Shown here in pieces: positions 1 to 7,691 of a DNA stretch of 64,000 bases. Origin of the DNA: Gemmatimonadaceae bacterium (lineage in GTDB: Bacteria > Gemmatimonadota > Gemmatimonadetes > Gemmatimonadales > Gemmatimonadaceae); the NCBI GenBank assembly GCA_020846935.1, contig JADLCY010000011.1, forward strand, positions 310,001 through 374,000, in the 5' to 3' direction. The notes under the pieces are model-generated. The model was given only the letters and a program-made list of their open reading frames with translations. It made no database searches and was not told the origin of the DNA. Each line of letters begins with the position of its first letter. Within the stretch, counting starts at the first letter, position 1. The position numbers were made by a program, and so were the translations under genes.

Positions 1-675
1 CTGATTCAGGAACACCCCGTCGACCACGAAGAGCGGGCTCGGAGGTGCGCCATCCTCCGTGATGCCCGAGATTGGCGTGCGAAGCAGGATGTTCACCCCC
101 GACCCCGGCGCGCCACTCGGCCGCGTGATCGCAACACCCGCCACCTTGCCGGCAATCGCGCCGGCCGCCGACGTCGTTGGCGGCACCGGCATGTCGGCCG
201 CGGTGAGTTTGTCGACCGTGATTGTCGACTTGGCGACCGACACCTCGTCGATGGTCCCCGAAACCGTCACCTGGTCCAGGCGCAACACGCTCGGGTTCAT
301 CATGAAGTTGATCGTCGCCACGCTGTCGGCGACGAGCCGGATGTTCTCGCGGCGCTGCGCCGAATAGCCGAGGAACTTGGCTTCGATCGAGAAGATGCCG
401 GTGGGTGCGCTGGCGATGGCGTATCGACCGTCGTCGCCCGTCGTCGCCGTGACCGGAGTGCCCACGATGATGACGTTGACGCCGCGCAGGGGTTGTTTTG
501 TCTCCAGATCCGTGACGAGGCCCGTGACGCGTGCGCGACGTGCCGACACGGGTGTCTGATTCGCCTGTGCCTCCAGGTCGACGGCACCAACTACGAGGAG
601 CAGCACCAACGACGAAGCCAACCGGGAACAACCGCGGACCACAAGGGTCCGCCGAGCATACGAAACTCGGCTCAT
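1..675 (-). CDS. SusC/RagA-like TonB-dependent receptor, N-terminal part (runs off window edge)
   Basis: Outer-membrane, TonB-dependent import receptor; only the first 225 codons are inside the window. Reading down from the ATG at 675, I see a hydrophobic signal segment (about residues 18-36), then a carboxypeptidase-regulatory-like beta-sandwich (VTGLVTDLETKQPLRGVNV near 50-70), then the start of a TonB plug with the SusC-style stretch AIAGKVAGVAITRPSGAPGS. A clean AAAGGAG ribosome site lies 6-7 nt before the ATG (about 679-686), which fixes the start. The family imports glycans, peptides or siderophores; substrate cannot be inferred because the barrel is outside. The following plus-strand gene has a related regulatory-plus-plug architecture and is transcribed divergently from it. 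Confidence 0.85.
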   Translation of the reverse strand, partial: MSRVSYARRTLVVRGCSRLASSLVLLLVVGAVDLEAQANQTPVSARRARVTGLVTDLETKQPLRGVNVIIVGTPVTATTGDDGRYAIASAPTGIFSIEAKFLGYSAQRRENIRLVADSVATINFMMNPSVLRLDQVTVSGTIDEVSVAKSTITVDKLTAADMPVPPTTSAAGAIAGKVAGVAITRPSGAPGSGVNILLRTPISGITEDGAPPSPLFVVDGVFLNQ

Positions 676-783
676 GTTCTCCTTTGGGGATGAGGGTCTG
701 GGTGAAGCCGGCGGAATATTACGACGCCTGGAAAAATCAGCTAGATCGCTGGAAACCAAACTGTCGATCAGCCATTTTCTGCC

Positions 784-1575
784 ATGCTCGTATCCAAACC
801 ATGGGTGCGCGCCCTCGTGCGCCTCGCGGTGACGGCCCCCGCCTGGTCTACGGGCGCACAGGTCACCTCTGACTCCGGCGCCGTCCGACCCGTGGACGCA
901 CTCGTCATACGAGTCGTGGATGTCGTGGGCCAGCCTATGCCACAGGTCGAAGTGTCCATCGTCGGATCCAACCGATCCGGCCGCACCGACGACCGTGGTA
1001 TATGGCGAACCGTCGACCCCCCACCTGGTCCCCGGGTGGTCATGGCCCGGTCGATCGGGTACGTGCCCTATTCGCGCGAGCTGCTGATCGGCAACGGAGC
1101 CCGCGATACGATCACGCTGCTGCTCCGTCGGTTCCCCCGGACGCTCACTACCATAGAAGTCCAGGCGCGCACCCGCGTGATGACGAGCCGCGTGAACGAC
1201 GTGGCCGAGCGGCTGCTCCAGATGCGGGTCGGCTCTGGCAGGTTGTTCACGCGCGAGGAGATCCTGCAGATGCGGCCGTATTCGGTCGCCGAGCTGGTAT
1301 ACGGCGTCCCCGGCGTGAACATCCGCCGCGGTCAGAGCGAGATCGTCGCAACCTCCACGCGCGCCGGCGTCGGCATCATGAACGTGGAGGGGCAAGCCTG
1401 TCAGCTGCAGTTCTATCTCGATAGCACGCCCATCGACAACGAAGGCGTCGTGGTCCTCGACCCCACGACGTTCCGGAGCGTCGAGGTGTACCCGCAAACC
1501 GTTCAGCTCACCGGCCTCGCGATGCGCCCCGATCGGTGCGGAGCCATCGTGATCAACTCGATGCGCCAGCGGTAG
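784..1575 (+). CDS. Carboxypeptidase-regulatory-like / TonB-plug-like exported protein, no barrel
   Basis: 263-residue exported protein of unknown function. The N-terminus looks like a short signal segment (residues 1-25). Residues about 38-110 resemble the carboxypeptidase-regulatory-like beta-sandwich (VVDVVGQPMPQVEVSIVG, then GRTDDRGIW). Residues about 150-255 resemble a TonB plug: a YSVAELVYGVPGVNIRRG segment followed by a strand-rich part ending in GAIVINSM. A full TonB receptor would need several hundred more residues of barrel, and none follows before the stop. Such barrel-less regulatory/plug proteins are common in genomes rich in SusC-type receptors; their role is not settled. It sits head-to-head with the receptor fragment on the left. 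Confidence 0.75.
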   Translation: MLVSKPWVRALVRLAVTAPAWSTGAQVTSDSGAVRPVDALVIRVVDVVGQPMPQVEVSIVGSNRSGRTDDRGIWRTVDPPPGPRVVMARSIGYVPYSRELLIGNGARDTITLLLRRFPRTLTTIEVQARTRVMTSRVNDVAERLLQMRVGSGRLFTREEILQMRPYSVAELVYGVPGVNIRRGQSEIVATSTRAGVGIMNVEGQACQLQFYLDSTPIDNEGVVVLDPTTFRSVEVYPQTVQLTGLAMRPDRCGAIVINSMRQR

Positions 1576-1906
1576 CCGACGAGGCGCTGCCAGGTCGCGC
1601 CCGCGGAGCACCCTCCGCAATCGTGCGGAAGGACGACGGCATGACCGAGTCCACTCCCCCGAGCAGGCCATGGATCGTGCGCACGATGGGAATCAGCGTC
1701 GTTCGATGGCCCCTGCCGACCTCTGCTGCCTGTGGTCGGGTTCGCCTCGCTGTGGAGGTGGCGCGCCAATGACCGAGGCCCGTTCGCCACAGACTTTCCT
1801 TCGTTGAAGGCGATAGCTACCGTCGACTCTCGGAGAGTCGCGGGGACCGTACGCGCGCCATGGCGGCGCCGACGGGCAACCGCTACATGGGTGGAGGAAC
1901 GCGACC
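1576..1906. other. Intergenic region with a 6-bp stem and a short palindrome
   Basis: No convincing gene. A hairpin TCCGCA-ATCG-TGCGGA lies at 1614-1629, just after the plug-protein gene; it lacks a T-tract, so a terminator role is only possible. A second symmetric site lies at 1824-1840 and is listed separately. A GGAGG ribosome site for the next gene is at 1893-1897. Confidence 0.5.
1824..1840. promoter_or_regulatory. Palindrome upstream of the Cys-rich protease gene
   Basis: CGACTCTC-G-GAGAGTCG is a perfect 8-bp inverted repeat with a one-base centre, 67 nt before the start of the metzincin gene. It could be an operator or an RNA hairpin in the leader. No good -10/-35 pair could be assigned next to it, so the function is a guess. 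Confidence 0.3.
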
Positions 1907-3595
1907 ATGGGGCTCGTGTGCAGTCTGATCCTGCAACCGGTCATCCAGCTGGTCTTCATCGTCGTGTCGGTGATCGAGTTCATCCTGATCACCATCTGTC
2001 GCCTCGTCACCGAGTTGGTCGAGGTGCTCAAGCAGGTGCTGCGCTACGTGTGCCGGAACGTCGTGCGCACGGTGTGCGACACGATCTGCGGCCTCGTGTG
2101 CGGCATCTGCGACTTCTTCTGCGGCATCTTCGGATGTGATTGCGGCTGTCGCAACATCTGCGACACGATCTGCAAGACGGTCACCGAAATCGCCTGCGGC
2201 TGGACCTACGTCGTCGAGGCCGTCCTCGACTGGGTCACGCGACTGGTCTGCAACTACATCATCCAGGCGCTCATCCGGTTGATCAATCTGATCGTCACCT
2301 TCGTGACGATGGTGCTGACCTGGGTCTGCACGCTCATTGACCTGATCATCCGCTGGCTGCTCTGCATCACGCGCCTCGCCGAACTCTGGGACAAGATCCT
2401 CGGTGATACCCGCGAACGACGCTTCCGCGTGGCCCCGCGCATCGTCCGCAATCGCGCGGGTCACTCCAGCTGGTTCATCTATGTCAACAACCCCGACCCC
2501 GCGGGCGTGGTTGATCAGGAGTCCCTGCTCTATATCCTGAGCGACGAGGGTCGGCCCTTGCGCGCCGTGCGGGACCGGGGGACCGGCAGCATCGGCTACT
2601 TCGAGGTCGAGACCAAGGGCGACTTCATCACCGGACGACTGCGTCGCCGGCGCGACGGCGACGATGGCCGCGAGGGCGAGCTGGTGCCGGGACGGCCGTT
2701 CCTCTACCACGCGCACAAGGTGATGGAGATCGCGAGCCACCTCTTTGGCGACATCTTCGCCACCAACGTCGACGACGACGGCACCGGCACCGACTTCCGG
2801 CGCAACCTCTTTACCTACCAGCCCAACGTCCAGGCCTGGCTCGGCGCCTCAGGCGCGCTCCTCGACAACCACTACAACAACTGGAGCGGCAAGTACACGA
2901 GCCCCGGAGCGTCCGACTACTTCGGCGACCTCACGATCAGCGACATGGGCGTGCGTGTCGATACCGACGACACGTGCAGCCACCCGACCAACACGTTCCT
3001 GCACCTGTCCACCGGCATCCAGTTGCCGCCGCCCAACACCGACGTCGCCGAGGACATGGGCTGCGGCGCGGGCCAGACGCTGACGTTCGACGAGACGAAC
3101 TACCTGATGCAGCACCGGCACGACGGCTTCTCGATCGCCACGTACTTCGTGTCGCGCTACGACAAGGACGACTCGCACGTCGGCTGCAACGACCTGCTGG
3201 GCTACACGACCGTCACGTTCGAGGGCTCGAGCGGGCCGCTCTTCGTGCGCGACATGGTGCTCGCGTACGAGGCGGACACCAATCAGATGATGGCCGCCAT
3301 CGTGCGCAACCTCATCGCCACCGAGATCGCGAGAGTCGCCGAGACGTATATCCACGAGCTGGGGCACCAGAGCGGGCTGCTGCACCAGGAGGACGATCCG
3401 GACTGCGCCGATCCCACGACACTGCACATCGCGCGCATGATGAATCCGGGCGCGACGGTGCGGCGGGCCTGGAGCCGCATGGAATGGTGCCTCATCCGCG
3501 GCACTTGGTACGTCACAGCCAGCGGGATCTCGAAGTTCACGCAGGCGCCGGAGCTGCCCGACTCGGGCTCCACGCCGGCCCCTCCGATCCCATGA
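1907..3595 (+). CDS. Cys-rich, membrane-associated metzincin-type metalloprotease
   Basis: 562 residues, two clear parts. Residues 1-160 are strongly hydrophobic and contain 17 cysteines (5, 31, 49, 57, 61, 65, 68, 72, 77, 79, 81, 85, 89, 97, 115, 141, 153), with two related segments, CRNVVRTVCDTIC and CRNICDTIC. Residues about 170-560 are soluble; HELGHQSGLLH at 483-493 is the HExxHxxGxxH zinc site of metzincins, and ARMMNPG (Met 511/512) about 20 residues later fits the Met-turn. Family knowledge therefore predicts a zinc endopeptidase; substrate unknown. No ordinary cleavable signal peptide is visible. GGAGG 9 nt before the ATG supports the start. A VKOR-like gene follows after 3 nt, suggesting dedicated oxidation of the cysteines (inference). 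I do not recognise the N-terminal domain. Confidence 0.8.
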   Translation: MGLVCSLILQPVIQLVFIVVSVIEFILITICRLVTELVEVLKQVLRYVCRNVVRTVCDTICGLVCGICDFFCGIFGCDCGCRNICDTICKTVTEIACGWTYVVEAVLDWVTRLVCNYIIQALIRLINLIVTFVTMVLTWVCTLIDLIIRWLLCITRLAELWDKILGDTRERRFRVAPRIVRNRAGHSSWFIYVNNPDPAGVVDQESLLYILSDEGRPLRAVRDRGTGSIGYFEVETKGDFITGRLRRRRDGDDGREGELVPGRPFLYHAHKVMEIASHLFGDIFATNVDDDGTGTDFRRNLFTYQPNVQAWLGASGALLDNHYNNWSGKYTSPGASDYFGDLTISDMGVRVDTDDTCSHPTNTFLHLSTGIQLPPPNTDVAEDMGCGAGQTLTFDETNYLMQHRHDGFSIATYFVSRYDKDDSHVGCNDLLGYTTVTFEGSSGPLFVRDMVLAYEADTNQMMAAIVRNLIATEIARVAETYIHELGHQSGLLHQEDDPDCADPTTLHIARMMNPGATVRRAWSRMEWCLIRGTWYVTASGISKFTQAPELPDSGSTPAPPIP

Positions 3596-3598
3596 GCC

Positions 3599-4228
3599 AT
3601 GCCTGACGCGGTCGATACATCCGGGTGGTGGAGTAGCATCCTGCGACGTGCACGAGAGCGTGACGTGGAGCGCGTGCTGCTCTACGACCGCTCGCGACGC
3701 AGCGTTCTCGCGGCCTGGTTCGCGGCACGCGGACAAGGCACGGTCACGCCCCTTCTTGCCGACTACCTCAAGGCCCTCCTCGGCGCGGTCCTCGGCTTCT
3801 GGCTGCTCGCCTGGCCGCTGGAGGCATGGCTCGCGTGGGATCGCGTGGCGGTGTATGCCGCGCTGGGTCTCGTGTTTTCGCTGCAGGTGACGCACCACGC
3901 CTATCGGCTGGCGAAGGACCCTGCGTACACCGTGCGGCGCTGCAACTGCGGTGGTTCGCGCCAGGATGACACGAAGGCGGTCCTCACGAGCCGCGCCGGA
4001 ACGATCGCCGGTCTCCCGGTGTCCTGGCTTGGCGCGGCGGTCTACGCGGCGCTGCTCATTACGGCGTCCTCTGGACAGGTGGGAGCCGAACGCGCGCTGG
4101 CGGTGACCGGCGTGCTCGCGAGCGCGTACCTGGCGTTCGTGATGGTGGCGAGGATCGGAGCGCTTTGCACCACATGCATCAACGTGGCCGCGCTGAACGT
4201 GCTGATCGCCTCGCGCGTACTCGGGTAG
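3599..4228 (+). CDS. VKOR-family (vitamin K epoxide reductase-like) membrane thiol oxidoreductase
   Basis: 209-residue polytopic membrane protein with four or five predicted helices. Hallmarks of the VKOR family: a loop cysteine pair CNC (residues 115 and 117), a SRAGTIAGLPVSWLG segment closely resembling the VKOR 'SRxGxxxGLPxSxLG' region, and a membrane-edge CTTC (190-193) followed by INVAALN. Bacterial VKORs oxidise partner proteins and pass electrons to quinone, so they generate disulfides outside the cytoplasm. The ATG lies 3 nt after the Cys-rich protease stop, so the two are almost certainly co-transcribed. No fused thioredoxin domain is present; a separate DsbA-like partner is not in the window. 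The loop cysteines are closer together than in animal VKOR, a small caveat. Confidence 0.8.
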   Translation: MPDAVDTSGWWSSILRRARERDVERVLLYDRSRRSVLAAWFAARGQGTVTPLLADYLKALLGAVLGFWLLAWPLEAWLAWDRVAVYAALGLVFSLQVTHHAYRLAKDPAYTVRRCNCGGSRQDDTKAVLTSRAGTIAGLPVSWLGAAVYAALLITASSGQVGAERALAVTGVLASAYLAFVMVARIGALCTTCINVAALNVLIASRVLG

Positions 4229-4318
4229 GGTTCCGCGCTCCGGGCGTCGGGGGTCACCGCGTCGCCCGCTCAGGTGCAGATTGGGGCCGGAATCCGCCCA
4301 CCATCATCGCGCCGCCCG

Positions 4319-5614
4319 ATGCTCCGCTCCCGGTTGTGCTTCGCCCTCGCCACGCTTGTCGCTGCCCCGGCCCTGCAGGCGCAGGCAACGACCATTCACA
4401 ACGTCACCGTCATCGACGTAGCGACCGGGCGCCTGCAGCCGGGTCGCACGATCGTCATCGAGGGCACGCGCATCGCACGCGTCGAGGCAGCGACGGAGGC
4501 CACGCGTGCCGCGGCCACACTCGACGGCACGGGGATGTTCGTGATCCCCGGACTCTGGGACATGCACGTGCACGCCTACTTCACCAACGACACGGCGCGC
4601 TTTCACGCGACGAACGAGGTGATGCTGCCGCTGTTTGTGGTAAACGGCGTCACGGGCGTGCGCGACCTCGGGAGCAACCTCGACGCGAGCCTTGCGGCGC
4701 GCGACAGCATCGCCGCGCACCAGCTCGTGGGACCGCGCATGGTCGTGTCCGGACCAATGATCGATGGCCCCACGACGCGGTATGCCGCCGCGATCAAGGT
4801 CGCCACGCCAATCGAAGCCCGCGACGCCGTGCGCACCCTCAAGCAACGTGGCGTGGACCTGATCAAGGCCCAGACCCTGATTCCACGCGACGCGTATTTC
4901 GCCATGGCCGACGAAGCCAATCGCATCGGCATCCCGTTCGAGGGCCACGTGCCGCGCGAGATCACGGCCTGGGAAGCCATCGGTGCGCGGCAACGCAGCT
5001 TTGAACACATGATCGGCGTGGCCGATACCGCCACGTCGCTCATCGCGGCCCTCGCGCGCAACGGCGTGTGGCAGTGCCCCACGGTGATCAACAGCGTGGG
5101 CACGGCCGCCGATCTCGCGAACGACCCTGGGCTGCCCTATTGGTCGCGACCGGCCGTGGAAGGCTGGCGCCGCACGGCGCTCGAACGCCTCTCGGCAACC
5201 GATTCGGCGACGAAGGCGTTTGACGAGCGCGCGCGACGTCGGCTTGGGCTGATCCGGACGCTGCACGCGGCGGGCGTACCGTTCCTCGCCGGCACCGATG
5301 CGCCGGCCGGGTACGACCTCGTCCCGGGCGCCAGCCTCCATCGCGAACTGCAGCTCTTCGTGCGCGCTGGTCTCACGCCGCTCCAGGCGCTGCAGACTGC
5401 CACGCTCAATCCCGCGGTGTACTTCAAGCGTGCGACAGTCTGGGGGGCGATTGCTCCCGGGAAGGTCGCGGACCTGGTGGTCCTCGCGCGCAACCCCCTC
5501 GTCGACATCGCGAACACGCGCAGCGTGATGGCGGTCGTGGCCGATGGCAGGTATTTCTCTCCGAGGGAACTGGACCGTATGCGGCTCAGGCTCCTCGAGC
5601 AGGCCGCGAAGTGA
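4319..5614 (+). CDS. Secreted metal-dependent amidohydrolase (imidazolonepropionase-like)
   Basis: About 431 residues. The start at 4319 is preferred over an upstream ATG at 4274 because it leads directly into a signal peptide (MLRSRLCFALATLVAAPALQ). Mature part: N-terminal beta-sandwich (VTVIDVATGRLQPG), then a TIM barrel with HVH metal ligands after IPGLWDM, a candidate carboxylated lysine in GVDLIKAQ, histidines in FEGHVP and FEHMIG, an aspartate in LAGTDAPAG, and the closing GAIAPGKVADLVVLARNP typical of the superfamily. It should hydrolyse an amide or ester bond, plausibly in a dipeptide or cyclic amide, in the periplasm or outside. No neighbour narrows the substrate. Confidence 0.88.
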   Translation: MLRSRLCFALATLVAAPALQAQATTIHNVTVIDVATGRLQPGRTIVIEGTRIARVEAATEATRAAATLDGTGMFVIPGLWDMHVHAYFTNDTARFHATNEVMLPLFVVNGVTGVRDLGSNLDASLAARDSIAAHQLVGPRMVVSGPMIDGPTTRYAAAIKVATPIEARDAVRTLKQRGVDLIKAQTLIPRDAYFAMADEANRIGIPFEGHVPREITAWEAIGARQRSFEHMIGVADTATSLIAALARNGVWQCPTVINSVGTAADLANDPGLPYWSRPAVEGWRRTALERLSATDSATKAFDERARRRLGLIRTLHAAGVPFLAGTDAPAGYDLVPGASLHRELQLFVRAGLTPLQALQTATLNPAVYFKRATVWGAIAPGKVADLVVLARNPLVDIANTRSVMAVVADGRYFSPRELDRMRLRLLEQAAK

Positions 5615-5678
5615 GACGCGTGACAGGCACGGCCCCTGTTCTGCGCAACCTGTCAGTGACTCTCCCACCAACGCATCG

Positions 5679-6566
5679 ATGACGAACTCCCTGGTCGCAG
5701 CGCTCGCGTTCTCTCTTGCCGCGTGCGTGAGTGCGTGTGGTGGTTCGTCGACGGCGCCCATCCCCACGCCGAACAGCGGCTCGATCACGGCACGCATCGA
5801 TGGCGCGTCGTGGTCGTCGGGCCAGGGCGCGGCCGCCGTGCACGCGGCCCCGGGCCTCTACGCCATCTCGGGCATCAGCGTCGGGAGCTACACCATGGCC
5901 CTCACACTCAACAACATTCGTGGTCCGGGGACGTTTCCCCTGGGAGTAGGACCGCAGGTCCCCGGTGGCTACGTGGTGCTGTCGAACGCCTCCGGGGGCT
6001 GGGCAACGCCCCTGTCCGGCGCCGCCGGCACCATCACACTCACCACGGTGACCGACACCCGCATCGTGGGGAGCTTCTCCTACAATGCGGAGCCCGTGAA
6101 CGTCGGAACGACCGGCACCCGCGCGGTCACCAACGGTGCGATCGACATGGCGGTGAACACGAGTCCCGGAACCGGTGCACCGCTCGACAACGCCGGCAGC
6201 ACCTTCACGGCCTCGCTCAACGGATCCCCGTTCGTCGCGGCGGCGATCGCCGGGTCACTCACACCCGGTGGCATCTTCGGTGTGGCCGCCAACAACGTGA
6301 CCCGCTCGCTCACCCTCACGTTCTCGCAGGTGGCCGGCCCGGGCAGCTACTCCACGAGTGCCAACCCACTGCGACAGGTGACCTACAGCCTGCCGTCAGG
6401 CGCCACGTGGTCCTCGCAGGGCGCGGGAGGCAGTGCGACGGTCGCCATCACGAGCATCACCGCGACGCGCATTCGTGGCACGGTCACCGGCACGCTCGTG
6501 CCCGCGCTGGGCGGCGCCACGGGGAACGTCAGCATCGTGGGCGGCGCGTTCGATATTGGCCGTTAG
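5679..6566 (+). CDS. Lipoprotein with two DUF6252-like beta repeats
   Basis: 295-residue predicted lipoprotein. The ATG at 5679 gives a type II signal ending at one of two nearby cysteines (LAAC or VSAC, residues 16 and 20). The body is low-complexity, rich in G, S, T and V, and contains two similar halves that each begin with an 'ITARIDGASW / FTASLNGSPF' strand and continue through 'GGIFGV..NN..RSLTLTF'-type strands. This resembles the DUF6252 lipoproteins of Bacteroidota-like genomes, function unknown. Its TAG stop lies inside the octamer CGTTAGGC discussed in the findings. Confidence 0.7.
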   Translation: MTNSLVAALAFSLAACVSACGGSSTAPIPTPNSGSITARIDGASWSSGQGAAAVHAAPGLYAISGISVGSYTMALTLNNIRGPGTFPLGVGPQVPGGYVVLSNASGGWATPLSGAAGTITLTTVTDTRIVGSFSYNAEPVNVGTTGTRAVTNGAIDMAVNTSPGTGAPLDNAGSTFTASLNGSPFVAAAIAGSLTPGGIFGVAANNVTRSLTLTFSQVAGPGSYSTSANPLRQVTYSLPSGATWSSQGAGGSATVAITSITATRIRGTVTGTLVPALGGATGNVSIVGGAFDIGR

Positions 6567-6783
6567 GCGCCAGACGACGTGAAGGTTCAAACGGCGGTTG
6601 ACCGGCCACCACGCATACCGCCAGCGACCTTCGCCCACCACTTCGCCAGGCGGTGTCAGCACGCCACGACGGATCGTAACGATCACGCGGGCCCCCGCCC
6701 GCACGTCCACCCACGTTGCCGAGCGGGGCACGTCGAGCAACTCGTCGCGAGTCGGCAGGCGTGCCCGGTGTCACTGGTCGCAG

Positions 6784-7497
6784 ATGGCGCTGGCGCGCAC
6801 ACGGCCTCAAGTTGCGCTCGTGTCCACCTTCGCATCTCGCGCGTATCGCTTCTATACCAGGCTCACGCCTCCGCGCGTGCCGGCCGGCGTCGAGGTCATG
6901 AATCCGTACCAGGACCGGGTGGCCCGTGGCTACGCGCGTCAATTCCTCGACCGCTACTTCGACGACGACGATCCACGCGTCCTCATGCTGGGCATCAACC
7001 CCGGTCGCTTTGGCGCTGGCATTACCGGCGTCACCTTCACTGATCCCATTGCGCTCGCCGACGCGCTCGGCGTCGAGAACCACCTGCCCCGGCGCCATGA
7101 GCTGTCGTCCGTGTTCGTGTACCGGATGATCGAGGCATTCGGCGGACCACACGCCTTCTATCGGCGCTTCTTCCTTACCGCACTCTCCCCGCTCGGCTAC
7201 ACGAAGGGCGGCAAGAACCTCAACTACTACGACGGCGGCCTGCTTCCGCACGTGACGCCGTTCATCGTGCGGAGCATCGAGCAGCAACTCGCGATGGGCG
7301 GACGGCGCGATCACGCCGTCGTGCTTGGCACGGGCCAGAACACGGACGTGCTGCAGCGCCTCAACGACAGGCATGGCTTCTTTGAACGGATCCACGCCGT
7401 CGAGCATCCGCGCTTCATCATGCAGTATCGACGCAAGCGCCTGGACGAATTCGTGGCGCGCTACCTCGAGGCGTGCGCAGCCGCGCTCACTGGTTAG
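6784..7497 (+). CDS. Uracil-DNA glycosylase superfamily protein (SMUG2/DUF4918-like)
   Basis: 237 residues from the ATG at 6784; the upstream reading frame (from 6598) is low-quality and unlikely to be translated. The motif LMLGINPGRFGAGITGVTF (around residues 65-83) matches the water-activating GINPG..G.GxTG loop of SMUG-type glycosylases, and HPRFIMQYRR near residue 212 is a good candidate for the C-terminal histidine DNA-binding loop. Family knowledge: SMUG2 enzymes remove uracil and sometimes xanthine from DNA in base-excision repair. The gene stands alone between a lipoprotein and a protease gene. Confidence 0.78.
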   Translation: MALARTRPQVALVSTFASRAYRFYTRLTPPRVPAGVEVMNPYQDRVARGYARQFLDRYFDDDDPRVLMLGINPGRFGAGITGVTFTDPIALADALGVENHLPRRHELSSVFVYRMIEAFGGPHAFYRRFFLTALSPLGYTKGGKNLNYYDGGLLPHVTPFIVRSIEQQLAMGGRRDHAVVLGTGQNTDVLQRLNDRHGFFERIHAVEHPRFIMQYRRKRLDEFVARYLEACAAALTG

Positions 7498-7691
7498 TCG
7501 CTGGGCGGCGCAGAATACACCACCGGTGCACTTCTGGCACTCCAACGCCCGGGACCATCACGCGACTGCGGATAGTCCCAGTGTTCACCCCGTCCCGTCT
7601 CTCCCACCTTGTCCTGCGTCTCGTCGCACGCACGCGCGAGGCAGCGCGCAGCACGGGGCTGCGCATCACGGGAAACTGAGGAGGACGGAAC

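Noticed and set aside
6396-6740. Minus-strand frame of 114 codons beginning with a plausible 50-residue stretch
   Set aside because: The first part (around 6590-6740) looks faintly protein-like, but the frame then runs antisense through the lipoprotein gene, and no ribosome site or family supports it.
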